This document shows, piece after piece, positions 19,373 through 28,300 of a DNA stretch of 64,000 nt. The notes under the pieces were generated by a model. The model made no database searches, was not told the origin of the DNA, and saw nothing but the letters and a program-made list of their open reading frames with translations. The stretch lies in NCBI GenBank assembly GCA_013138975.1, contig WTBR01000054.1:35232-99231 (forward strand), written 5' to 3'. The first letter of the stretch is position 1; each line of letters opens with the position of its first letter. The stretch is from Bacteroidales bacterium. GTDB taxonomy: Bacteria > Bacteroidota > Bacteroidia > Bacteroidales > UBA12077. Position numbers and translations under genes: made by a program.

Positions 19373-20584
19373 ATGAAAAATCTACTTTTATTTATCTCAA
19401 TCTGCTTAATATCAAGTCTTACATATTCTCAAGACAATGCACAGTGGCGAGGAGAAAACCGCGATGGAATTTATAATGAAACCGAACTTTTAAAACAATG
19501 GCCTGAAAACGGCCCTGAATTACTTTGGCATTTTGATGAACTTGGAGAAGGACATGCCTCGGCAGCGGTTACTTCAGATATAGTTTTTACATCAGGAACT
19601 ATTGACGGAGATGGTTTTGTGGTAGCACTAAATCATGAAGGTCAACAATTATGGAAAACTGTATATGGTAAAGAGTGGGTAGAAAGTTGGGAAGGTGTGA
19701 GAACTACACCTCTTGTAGATGGCGACAATCTGTATTTTATGACTGCATATGGTGTAATTCATTGCCTTAATAAAAATAATGGTGAAAAAATATGGGAAGT
19801 AGATGCTTTAACAAAATATGAAGGTGTTAATATTAAATGGGGAGTTACTGAAAATCTTGTGATATATCAAGATAAATTATATTGCACACTTGGAGGTCTA
19901 GAACACAATGTTATTGCACTAAATAAAAATACAGGAGATTTAGCTTGGACAAATAAAGGAAACTCAGAAATAAGTGCTTATTGCTCACCAACAGTTATTA
20001 AGCATAATGGTAATTTCATTTTAGTAACTCAAACAGCAAACTCAGTTCTTGGTTTTAATGCGGATAGTGGAGAACTGCTTTGGAGACACGAATGGACAAA
20101 TAAATATTCGGTTCATGCAAATACTCCATTATATCACAATGGTCAAATATATATAGTAAGTGGATATGGTAAAGGTGGATTAATGTTGAAACTATCTGAT
20201 GATGGCAAAAGTGTAAGTCAACTATGGACAAATGCGGACATTAATCAAAAAAGTGGTGGATTTGTATTGCTTAATGGCAGATTATATGGGGCAGTTGATA
20301 GAGGTACAACATGGCATTGTATTGATTGGAAAACGGGTCAAACCCTTTATTCAGCAAATCTTTTTAAAAGTGGAGTTATAATTTCTGCAGAAGGTTTACT
20401 GTACATGTATAGCGAAGCAGGCGAAGTTGCCTTAGTTGAACCTTTAGAAAATGAATTTAATGTAATAAGTAAATTTAAAGTTCCATATGGCGAAAAGCAC
20501 CATTGGGCACATCCTGTAATAAATAACAAACGTTTATATGTTCGTCATGGAAGTTCATTAATGGTATATTCAATAGCTAAATAA
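19373..20584 (+). CDS. PQQ-like beta-propeller secreted protein (tandem paralog 1)
   Basis: 403 residues. A Sec signal peptide ends at LTYSQ (about residue 20), without a lipobox. The mature N-terminus has the family signature QWRGENRDGIY, then TELLKQWPENGPELLW. Repeats of the PQQ-propeller type (A/C-L-N-x-N-x-G-x-x-x-W: CLNKNNGEKIW, ALNKNTGDLAW, GFNADSGELLW) make a seven- or eight-bladed propeller. The C-terminus carries HHWAHPVI and LYVRHGSSLMVYSI, shared by its paralogs. No heme CxxCH and no vicinal cysteines of quinoprotein dehydrogenases are present, so PQQ binding is unproven. First gene of the tandem array; 16 bases to the next. Confidence 0.85.
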   Translation: MKNLLLFISICLISSLTYSQDNAQWRGENRDGIYNETELLKQWPENGPELLWHFDELGEGHASAAVTSDIVFTSGTIDGDGFVVALNHEGQQLWKTVYGKEWVESWEGVRTTPLVDGDNLYFMTAYGVIHCLNKNNGEKIWEVDALTKYEGVNIKWGVTENLVIYQDKLYCTLGGLEHNVIALNKNTGDLAWTNKGNSEISAYCSPTVIKHNGNFILVTQTANSVLGFNADSGELLWRHEWTNKYSVHANTPLYHNGQIYIVSGYGKGGLMLKLSDDGKSVSQLWTNADINQKSGGFVLLNGRLYGAVDRGTTWHCIDWKTGQTLYSANLFKSGVIISAEGLLYMYSEAGEVALVEPLENEFNVISKFKVPYGEKHHWAHPVINNKRLYVRHGSSLMVYSIAK

Positions 20585-20600
20585 ATATTTAATAATAATT

Positions 20601-21830
20601 ATGAGAAATACAGCATTTATTATCATCCTATGTTTACTTCCTTTTTTAAACAGTTGTGAACCAGCAAATACAGAAAATAGTAACTGGAGAGGAACTGAAA
20701 GAACAGGCTTTTACGCTGAAACAGGACTTCTAAGCGAATGGCCCGAAAATGGCCCTGAACTTTTATGGAAATACGAAGATCTTGGAAAAGGATTTACATC
20801 CGCAGCAGTAACCGATAAAAAAATATACATTACAGGAACAAAAGATAGTACCAGTTTCGTAACAGCACTAGATCATTCTGGAAATCTACTATGGGAAAAA
20901 GATTTTGGATTAACATGGAAAAACAACTATCCGGGTGTTAGATCTACTCCTGTTATATTAAACGGACTAGGATACGTATTAACCGGAAGAGGTGTAATGG
21001 TTTGTTTTGATATTGAAACAGGTGATAAAGTTTGGGAAACAGATTGGGCAATACATTATAATGCCATAGCTCCTTACTTTGGATTTTGTGAAAACTTCTT
21101 AATTGACGGTGAGAAAATTTACTGTACTCCCGGTGATACATTAAAATACAATGTACTTGCATTAAATAGATTTAATGGGCAAATAATCTGGGAAAGCGAA
21201 GGATTACATGAAATTAGTGCTTATGCATCTCCAACTTTAATCACTCATAATGGTCAAAAACAACTGGTTACATTTACCTCTAAATCGATAATTGCATTAA
21301 ATCCCGAAAACGGAGAATTAAAATGGAGTTTTGATATGGGCTATCCTCACGGTATTCATGCAAACATTCCAATTTACGAAGACGGACATATTTTTGCCAT
21401 GAACGGCTGGGGATTTGGAAGTAAAATGCTTAAAATTTCTGACGATGGAACAAGTGTTGAAGAAGTATGGAGTAGCGAATTATTCGACTTAGAACATGGT
21501 GATGTTCTTAAAATTGGAGAAAACCTTTACGGATCATCATGGGATAAAAAAGTATTCTCAGTTGTTGATTGGAAAACAGGTGCAGTTAAAGACTCATCAC
21601 GAACAATAGAACCTGCATCAGTAATTTCCGCAGAAGGATTAATTTATGCATACTCGTATTCAGGAAAAGTACAATTAATAAAACCAACAGAAAGTAGTTT
21701 TGAAATAATTAGTTCGTTTGATGCACCGGGAAAAAGGAAAGATCATATTGCTCATCCGGTTATTAAAGACAAAAAATTATACATTCGATATGCAAATAAA
21801 TTATTAGTTTATTCAATCGCAATAAAGTAA
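20601..21830 (+). CDS. PQQ-like beta-propeller lipoprotein (tandem paralog 2)
   Basis: 409 residues with a lipoprotein signal peptide (LLPFLNSC, Cys at about residue 19), so it is probably lipid-anchored in the periplasm or outer membrane. The start signature is weaker here (NWRGTERTGFY) but WPENGPELLW is kept. PQQ-type blades include CFDIETGDKVW and ALNPENGELKW, and the C-terminus has DHIAHPVI with LYIRYANKLLVYSI. It is 26 bases from paralog 3. Function is unknown; it probably shares a role with the others in this run. Confidence 0.85.
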   Translation: MRNTAFIIILCLLPFLNSCEPANTENSNWRGTERTGFYAETGLLSEWPENGPELLWKYEDLGKGFTSAAVTDKKIYITGTKDSTSFVTALDHSGNLLWEKDFGLTWKNNYPGVRSTPVILNGLGYVLTGRGVMVCFDIETGDKVWETDWAIHYNAIAPYFGFCENFLIDGEKIYCTPGDTLKYNVLALNRFNGQIIWESEGLHEISAYASPTLITHNGQKQLVTFTSKSIIALNPENGELKWSFDMGYPHGIHANIPIYEDGHIFAMNGWGFGSKMLKISDDGTSVEEVWSSELFDLEHGDVLKIGENLYGSSWDKKVFSVVDWKTGAVKDSSRTIEPASVISAEGLIYAYSYSGKVQLIKPTESSFEIISSFDAPGKRKDHIAHPVIKDKKLYIRYANKLLVYSIAIK

Positions 21831-21855
21831 TTTTTATAAAAAATATTTTTCCAAT

Positions 21856-23085
21856 ATGAAAAAAACAAGATTCGTATTAGCTATAGTATTAATCATTCCA
21901 TTTTTTACTCAGTGTAATAATCCTGTAGAACATAGTCAATGGAGAGGTCCCGAGAGAAATGGAATATATCCTGAAACCGGATTATTAACAGAATGGCCTG
22001 AGAACGGACCCGAATTATTATGGGAGTTTGATGAATTAGGACTAGGACACTCTTCTCCTGTAGCAACAAATGATAAAATATTTGCATCAGGAACAATCGA
22101 CAGTACTACTTTCATTTTCGCTTTCGATTATGAAGGAAATCTTTTATGGAAAAAAGCGCTTGGTTTAGAATGGATTAAATCATTCCCTGGTGTTCGTTCA
22201 ACGCCTTTAATTTATGGTGATAAGGGATATTTATTATCAGGTCGTGGAGTATTGAATTGTTTTAGTACCGAAAATGGAGAAATCAAATGGACCAGAGATA
22301 TATTCAATGAGTTTGATGGTGTAAATATCATGCATGGAATAACAGAAAACCTCTTAATAGATGATGGAAAATTATACTGCTCACCCGGAGGAAAAGTAAA
22401 TAATATAATTGCACTTGATCCAAATACAGGAGAATTAATTTGGTCGAGCCCCGGCAATAGTGATACCAGTGCATATTGTTCTCCAATAATAATAAATCAT
22501 AATGAGCAAAAATATTTGGTAACATGCATGTCAAATGCAGCCATAGCAGTAAATGCTGATAACGGCAAGCTTGCATGGAAATATGATTTTAATTACTACT
22601 GGAAAGTGCACGGAAACACTCCTATTTATAAAAACGGAGAAGTATTGGTTGTTGATGGCTTTGAATCGGGTAATTTTAAATTAAAAATTTCTGAAGATGG
22701 TCAATCTGTAGAAACAGCATGGAAAGACACTTTACTTGAAGACACCTTTGGAGAATTTGTTTTAATGGATGGTCGTTTATATGGCAGTTGTCGCTTTTAC
22801 AACGATAGTTGGGTTTGCCTTGATTGGGAAACAGGAAAAAAAATACATGCACAAAGTGATTGGGGTGCAGGTTCAATTATTGCAGCCGACGGAATGTTAT
22901 ATTGCTACGGATTTAATGGAGAATTTGGCTTAGTTAAACCAACTACCGAAGGATTCGACTTAGTAAGTAAATTCCAGGTAAAAGGAAAAAAGAAAGATCA
23001 TTGGGCGTATCCAATAATTAAAAATGGTAAACTAATGGTTCGATATGCAAATTCATTATTGGTATACTCAATAAAAACTAAATAG
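21856..23085 (+). CDS. PQQ-like beta-propeller lipoprotein (tandem paralog 3)
   Basis: 409 residues, lipobox FFTQC (Cys about residue 20). Signature QWRGPERNGIYPETGLL and WPENGPELLW, blades such as ALDPNTGELIW, AVNADNGKLAW and CLDWETGKKI, and a C-terminal DHWAYPII in which the second His of the usual HxxHP pattern is Tyr. Followed by a 169-base gap that holds a dispersed repeat, so the array may be split into two transcripts here. Confidence 0.85.
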   Translation: MKKTRFVLAIVLIIPFFTQCNNPVEHSQWRGPERNGIYPETGLLTEWPENGPELLWEFDELGLGHSSPVATNDKIFASGTIDSTTFIFAFDYEGNLLWKKALGLEWIKSFPGVRSTPLIYGDKGYLLSGRGVLNCFSTENGEIKWTRDIFNEFDGVNIMHGITENLLIDDGKLYCSPGGKVNNIIALDPNTGELIWSSPGNSDTSAYCSPIIINHNEQKYLVTCMSNAAIAVNADNGKLAWKYDFNYYWKVHGNTPIYKNGEVLVVDGFESGNFKLKISEDGQSVETAWKDTLLEDTFGEFVLMDGRLYGSCRFYNDSWVCLDWETGKKIHAQSDWGAGSIIAADGMLYCYGFNGEFGLVKPTTEGFDLVSKFQVKGKKKDHWAYPIIKNGKLMVRYANSLLVYSIKTK

Positions 23086-23086
23086 T

Positions 23087-23227
23087 GTTTGTCTATAAAG
23101 TCCGATATCTGCGTTACGCTCGTTTTAAAAATCAGTTGCTTACAAAAGTAAACTCTTGATTTTTAAAAATTCGCAAGCCTTGATCTCGAACTTTCTGAAC
23201 TAAACACCAGACTTTACAGACAGACTC
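23087..23227 (+). repeat. Inverted-repeat element between propeller paralogs (copy 2)
   Basis: Ends GTTTGTCTATAAAGTC and GACTTTACAGACAGAC are imperfect inverted repeats. The centre contains an AAATCAGTTGCTTAC ... GTAAACTCTTGATTT stem-loop. It aligns with the minus strand of the eanB-eanA element at 7209-7312. It begins one base after the stop codon of the upstream gene. No ORF inside. Confidence 0.6.
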
Positions 23228-23254
23228 TAAATAATAAGATAAGGAAAATAAAAC

Positions 23255-24529
23255 ATGAAAACTTTAAGAAATTTATTAATAATTGCCGGTGTAATTTTAA
23301 CACTGGTACAATGCCAAAACAAATCAGAAAGTAGTCAATGGCGAGGTAATAATCGCGATGGAATTTATACTGAAACAGGTCTTTTAACTGCGTGGCCCGA
23401 AAATGGCCCTGAATTATTATGGTCAGCCGAAGAACTACCGAATGGTTATTCATCCATATCCGTAGCAAATAATCTGGTTTATACCACAGGCTTAAGAGAT
23501 TCAATGGATATTCTATTTGCTGTTGACATGCAAGGAAACATCAAATGGGAAGTACCTTATGGTAGAGGTTGGACTCAATCATTCCCTCCAAGTAGATGTA
23601 CACCAGTTATTGAAGGCGAAAAAATTTATGTAACAAGTGGAACCGGTCATGTAGGTTGTTTTAATGCACTAACAGGAGAAGAAATCTGGCTGTTTAATGC
23701 AAGTGAAAAATTCGAAGGAACATTTGGTGATTGGGGAATTTCCGAATCTCCATTAATCGTAGATGATAAATTAATTTTTAGCCCGGGAGGTAAAAAAACA
23801 ACAATGGTTGCCCTAAATAAAAATACAGGAGAAACCATTTGGGAAACTGAAAGTTTAGATGATACTCCTGCATACGCATCCCCTATTATTGCAACCATCA
23901 ATGATATAAAAGTAATTATTAATGTGTTGTCTACTAATTTGCTTGGCGTAAATGCTGAAACCGGAAAAATCCTTTTCCATAAGGATTATGCTTCAATAAG
24001 TAATGAAAAAGCATTAGAAGTATGGGGCGGCGCACCTTATACAAATACAAACAATCCAATTTATAAAGATCACCATATTTATCTAACAAGTGGTTATAAT
24101 CATGTTGGTGTAATGTTCGAATTAGCTCAAGATCTTTCCAAAGCAGAAGTTAAATGGATTGATTCAACATTAGATGTTCATCACGGTGGAGCCGTTTTAA
24201 TCGATAATTATATTTATGGATCAAACTGGATAAATAATAGAGTTGGCAATTGGTGTTGTATTGATTGGGAAACAGGAAGCACTCAATATGAGGTTGAGTG
24301 GGAAACCAAAGGTTCAATTATTTCTGCCGAAGGCAAACTATATTGCTATGATGAAAAAAATGGTAATGTCGCTTTAGTTGATGCAACACCTGAAGGATTC
24401 AATCCTATCAGTTCATTTAAAGTTCCATTAGGTAAAGGACCACATTGGTCTCATCCAGTTATTAAAAATGGAGTATTGTACATCAAACATATGGATGCAT
24501 TAATGGCATTTAACATTAAAAAAATCTAG
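23255..24529 (+). CDS. PQQ-like beta-propeller lipoprotein (tandem paralog 4)
   Basis: 424 residues, lipobox LTLVQC (Cys about residue 20). Signature QWRGNNRDGIYTETGLL and WPENGPELLW, blades CFNALTGEEIW, ALNKNTGETIW, GVNAETGKILF and CIDWETG, and a C-terminus with PHWSHPVIKNGVLYI and HMDALMAFNI. Together with paralog 5 it forms a closer subgroup (shared DVHHGGAVL/DVHHGGVVL, GTFGDWGISES/GTFGRWGISES and GKGPHWSHPVI). Its stop and the next ATG are 2 bases apart, so translation is coupled. Confidence 0.85.
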   Translation: MKTLRNLLIIAGVILTLVQCQNKSESSQWRGNNRDGIYTETGLLTAWPENGPELLWSAEELPNGYSSISVANNLVYTTGLRDSMDILFAVDMQGNIKWEVPYGRGWTQSFPPSRCTPVIEGEKIYVTSGTGHVGCFNALTGEEIWLFNASEKFEGTFGDWGISESPLIVDDKLIFSPGGKKTTMVALNKNTGETIWETESLDDTPAYASPIIATINDIKVIINVLSTNLLGVNAETGKILFHKDYASISNEKALEVWGGAPYTNTNNPIYKDHHIYLTSGYNHVGVMFELAQDLSKAEVKWIDSTLDVHHGGAVLIDNYIYGSNWINNRVGNWCCIDWETGSTQYEVEWETKGSIISAEGKLYCYDEKNGNVALVDATPEGFNPISSFKVPLGKGPHWSHPVIKNGVLYIKHMDALMAFNIKKI

Positions 24530-24531
24530 TT

Positions 24532-25770
24532 ATGAAAACAAATCTGTTTCTTTTATTACTATTTCTTTCTTCCATTTCTTATAGTCAAGAAATTATTGAC
24601 TGGCGTGGACCAAACAGAACTGGTGTTTATGATGAAACAGATTTGCTTGATAATTGGCCAAAAAATGGGCCAGAGCTTCTATGGTCTTTGGAAGATATCT
24701 ACACTGGATATTCTTCTGTTTCAGTAGCAAACAATTCAATTTATTTAACTGGCAGGAATGAAAGTACTGATGTATTAATTGCAGTGGATATAAATGGTAA
24801 AATAAAATGGCAAGTTCCATACGGAAGGGCTTGGAATGGTTCTTATAATGAAGGCCGATGTACACCAACAATTGAGAACAATAAAATATTTGTATCGAGT
24901 GGATTAGGAGATTTGGCTTGTATCGATGCTAATGGTGGGGAAATAATTTGGTCGGTAAAAGCAAGTGATGAACTTGGAGGAACTTTTGGAAGATGGGGTA
25001 TTTCAGAATCATTACTAATCGTAGACAACAAATTAATTTTTACTCCAGGAGGTAATCAAACAACCATGGTTGCTTATGATAAGTTAACAGGTGAAATCAT
25101 CTGGAAATCTGAAAGCATTAATGATGATCCCTCCTATGTTTCACCATTGTTAATCTCTAGAAATGGTAAAAAAATTATTACCACCGTAACAAACAATTAT
25201 ATTATTGGAGTTCTTCCTGAAACCGGAGAAATTTTATGGCAATTTAACTTTGGCGAACAAAAAGCTTCAAATGCACGCAATAATCAAACGAATACGCCAC
25301 TTTACAATGATGGAAAGATATTTGTAACCAGTGGATACAATCATTACAGTGTGATGCTAAATCTTTCAGAAGATGCTGAATCGGTTTCTCTTGCTTGGGT
25401 CGATTCCACTTTAGATGTGCATCATGGAGGTGTTGTTCTTGTTAATGGGTATATTTATGGAGCAAACTGGCTTCATAACAGAATGGGGAACTGGGTATGT
25501 CTTGATTGGAATACAGGGAAAGTAAAATATAATGAGGATTGGTTAAATAAAGGTTCAATTATCTCTGCTAATGATAAGTTATATTGCTACGAAGAAAAAT
25601 CTGGTTATATTGCATTAGTTGATGCAAATCCTAAAGAATTTAAAGTAATAAGCTCTTTTAAAGTTCCTTTAGGCAAGGGTCCACATTGGTCGCATCCGGT
25701 TATAAAAAATGGGGTTTTATACATACGGCATATGGATGCTTTAATGGCTTATTCAATATCGTCTAATTAA
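24532..25770 (+). CDS. PQQ-like beta-propeller secreted protein (tandem paralog 5)
   Basis: 412 residues with a Sec signal peptide (SISYSQ) but no lipobox, unlike its nearest relative just upstream. Signature DWRGPNRTGVYDETDLL, then WPKNGPELLW. Conserved blades include CIDANGGEIIW, AYDKLTGEIIW, GVLPETGEILW and CLDWNTGKVKY. The C-terminus PHWSHPVIKNGVLYIRHMD is almost the same as in paralog 4. Soluble periplasmic or surface location is expected. Confidence 0.85.
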   Translation: MKTNLFLLLLFLSSISYSQEIIDWRGPNRTGVYDETDLLDNWPKNGPELLWSLEDIYTGYSSVSVANNSIYLTGRNESTDVLIAVDINGKIKWQVPYGRAWNGSYNEGRCTPTIENNKIFVSSGLGDLACIDANGGEIIWSVKASDELGGTFGRWGISESLLIVDNKLIFTPGGNQTTMVAYDKLTGEIIWKSESINDDPSYVSPLLISRNGKKIITTVTNNYIIGVLPETGEILWQFNFGEQKASNARNNQTNTPLYNDGKIFVTSGYNHYSVMLNLSEDAESVSLAWVDSTLDVHHGGVVLVNGYIYGANWLHNRMGNWVCLDWNTGKVKYNEDWLNKGSIISANDKLYCYEEKSGYIALVDANPKEFKVISSFKVPLGKGPHWSHPVIKNGVLYIRHMDALMAYSISSN

Positions 25771-25788
25771 AAATAAAATTTATTTAAA

Positions 25789-27015
25789 ATGAGAAATATT
25801 ATTTTAATATCACTAGTTCTTGCCCTTTTTACCCAATGCACAAAAAAAACTGAAATTAGTCAATGGAGAGGCCCAAACAGAGATGGAATTTATCCTGAAA
25901 CCAATCTTCTAAAAGAATGGCCTGAAAACGGGCCTGAATTAATATGGAAATACGATGAATTAGGTAACGGATATTCTTCAGCTGCTGTTTTGTCAGATAA
26001 GGTAATAACTATAGCAACTATTGATAGCATAAACTATGTTATTGCATTCGATCATAAAGGATCCGTTCTTTATAAAAAAGAGTTAGGCAAAGAATGGATG
26101 ATTAATTTTCCCGGAGCTCGATCAACTCCATTGATTTACGGCAACATGGGGTATTTCTTAAATGGCTTGGGGAAATTATATTGTTTTAATGCTGATAATG
26201 GAGAGATTATTTGGTTAAAAGATCTTTTTTCAGATTTTGATGGTGAAAATAAAAAATTTGGAATTACAGAAAATTTATTGATTGATGATGATAAATTATT
26301 TTGCACACCCGGCGGTAAAGAAGATAATATCATAGCACTAAACAGACATACAGGAGAGCTAATATGGAAACGTGAAGGGAATGGAGGTGCTAGTCATTAT
26401 GCTTCTCCTATATTAGTTGAAATTGCTGAAGAAAAATATATCATAACGATTGTGGGTTCATCAATTCTCTCAGTTAATACAACGAATGGGAATTTAGCAT
26501 GGGAATATAATGTACGTGCAGGAAATCCTCTTCCTATTTATAAAGATGGATATTTGTTTATCATAGATTTTATAACAGAAGAAAATAGAGGAGCTATCAT
26601 GCTTAAAATAGCTGATGATGGAAAATCTGTAAGTAAAGAATGGTTTTCAGAATATCTTAATGTTAATATGATGATAGGTGGTGAAATTTTAATGGATAAC
26701 AAGATATTTGGATCAAACGCAAAGAAAAAAAGTATTTTTTGTATTGATTGGAATACCGGGGCACCTATAGATTCTTTGGAAACAAACAGTTTCATAACAA
26801 CCTTGATTGCAGCTGAAGGACTATTATATTCTTATACTTTTGGTGGAGATTTTAGCTTACTACAACATAATGAAAATGGATTTAAAACCCTCGGTTCATT
26901 TAGTGTAGAAGGAGGAATTGAAAGACAACACTGTTCTCAACCGGTAATTCATAATGGTCGATTATATATTCGTCATGACAATAGTTTATTTGTTTATAAT
27001 ATTGCAAAAACTTAA
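25789..27015 (+). CDS. PQQ-like beta-propeller lipoprotein (tandem paralog 6)
   Basis: 408 residues, lipobox LALFTQC. Signature QWRGPNRDGIYPETNLL and WPENGPELIW; blades CFNADNGEIIW, ALNRHTGELIW, SVNTTNGNLAW and CIDWNTGAPI. The C-terminus QHCSQPVIHNGRLYIRHDN has Gln where most paralogs have the second His. It is very close to paralog 7: a 154-base stretch (25981-26134) has only two differences from 27227-27380. Confidence 0.85.
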   Translation: MRNIILISLVLALFTQCTKKTEISQWRGPNRDGIYPETNLLKEWPENGPELIWKYDELGNGYSSAAVLSDKVITIATIDSINYVIAFDHKGSVLYKKELGKEWMINFPGARSTPLIYGNMGYFLNGLGKLYCFNADNGEIIWLKDLFSDFDGENKKFGITENLLIDDDKLFCTPGGKEDNIIALNRHTGELIWKREGNGGASHYASPILVEIAEEKYIITIVGSSILSVNTTNGNLAWEYNVRAGNPLPIYKDGYLFIIDFITEENRGAIMLKIADDGKSVSKEWFSEYLNVNMMIGGEILMDNKIFGSNAKKKSIFCIDWNTGAPIDSLETNSFITTLIAAEGLLYSYTFGGDFSLLQHNENGFKTLGSFSVEGGIERQHCSQPVIHNGRLYIRHDNSLFVYNIAKT

Positions 27016-27034
27016 AATAAAAAATATTTTAAAG

Positions 27035-28267
27035 ATGAAAAACCTTATTCTAATAGTATTAATATTTGCAGTTTTTACACAATGCACAAAAAAAACAGAA
27101 ATTAGTCAATGGAGAGGTCCAAACAGAGACGGCGTTTATTCTGAAACCAAGCTTTTAAAAGAATGGCCTGAGAATGGCCCTGAACTGTTGTGGAAATTCG
27201 ATGAACTAGGAAACGGCTATTCTTCGGCTGCTGTTTTGTCAGATAAGGTAATAACTATAGCGACTATTGACAGCATAAACTATGTTATTGCATTCGATCA
27301 TAAAGGATCCGTTCTTTATAAAAAAGAGTTAGGCAAAGAATGGATGATTAATTTTCCCGGAGCTCGATCAACTCCATTGATATACGACGATAAGGGATAT
27401 TTTTTAAATGGGCTGGGGAAATTATTTTGTTTTAATGCTGATGATGGAGAGATTATATGGCAAAAAGATCTTTTTTCAGATTTTGATGGTAGAAATAACA
27501 AATATGGAATTACTGAGAATTTATTAATTGATGGCAATAAATTATTTTGCACACCAGGTGGCATTGAAGATAATATTATTGCATTGAACAGACATACAGG
27601 AGAGCTGGTATGGAAATGTGATGGGAATGGAGAAATCAGTGATTATGCATCCCCAATACTTATTGAGATTGCTGAAGAAAAATACATGATTATGATTACT
27701 GATTCTTCAATCATCTCCTTAGATATAGCTGATGGGAATATAGCATGGGAATATGATTTACGTACAGGAAACCCACTTCCTATTTATAAAGAAGGATATT
27801 TGTTTATTATGGATTTTATAACAGCTGAAAATAGAGGAGCTTTAATGCTTAAAATAGCTGATGATGGAAAATCTGTAAGTAAAGAATGGTTTTCAGAATA
27901 TCTTAATGTTGGTGGGTCGTTAGGAGGTGAAGTTGTAATGGATAACAAGATATTTGGATCAAACTCAAAGGAAAAAAGTATCTATTGTATTGATTGGAGT
28001 ACAGGAGCTCCAATAGATTCCTTAAAAACAAATAGCTTCATATCTACCTTGATTGCTGCTGAAGGACTATTATATTCTTATTCAATGAATGGAACCTTTA
28101 GTTTACTACAACATGATGAAAGTGGATTTAAAACCAAGGGTTCATTTAGAGTAGAAGGAGGTAATGAAGGACTACACTGTTCTCATCCTGTAATAAAAGA
28201 CGGACGATTATATATTCGTCATGACAACAGTTTATTTGTTTATAATATTGCAAAAGAGGTATCATAG
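27035..28267 (+). CDS. PQQ-like beta-propeller lipoprotein (tandem paralog 7)
   Basis: 410 residues from the ATG at 27035; a longer in-frame start at 26954 lies inside the preceding gene and would bury the signal peptide, so I reject it. Lipobox FAVFTQC, then QWRGPNRDGVYSETKLL. Blades CFNADDGEIIW, ALNRHTGELVW, SLDIADGNIAW and CIDWSTGAPI. The C-terminus is LHCSHPVIKDGRLYIRHDN. Last member of the tandem run, 33 bases before the anchored propeller gene, probably in the same transcript. Confidence 0.85.
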   Translation: MKNLILIVLIFAVFTQCTKKTEISQWRGPNRDGVYSETKLLKEWPENGPELLWKFDELGNGYSSAAVLSDKVITIATIDSINYVIAFDHKGSVLYKKELGKEWMINFPGARSTPLIYDDKGYFLNGLGKLFCFNADDGEIIWQKDLFSDFDGRNNKYGITENLLIDGNKLFCTPGGIEDNIIALNRHTGELVWKCDGNGEISDYASPILIEIAEEKYMIMITDSSIISLDIADGNIAWEYDLRTGNPLPIYKEGYLFIMDFITAENRGALMLKIADDGKSVSKEWFSEYLNVGGSLGGEVVMDNKIFGSNSKEKSIYCIDWSTGAPIDSLKTNSFISTLIAAEGLLYSYSMNGTFSLLQHDESGFKTKGSFRVEGGNEGLHCSHPVIKDGRLYIRHDNSLFVYNIAKEVS

Positions 28268-28300
28268 TTTTTAATAAAATGTAAAGATTCTAATTTATTT

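Noticed and set aside
26954..27034. Longer start of propeller paralog 7
   Set aside because: It would overlap the previous gene and place extra residues before an otherwise normal lipoprotein signal peptide.
19373..28267. Calling the tandem propellers PQQ-dependent alcohol dehydrogenases
   Set aside because: Length about 400 rather than 550-600, no vicinal Cys pair in the expected place, no recognisable PQQ/calcium ligands and no CxxCH heme domain.
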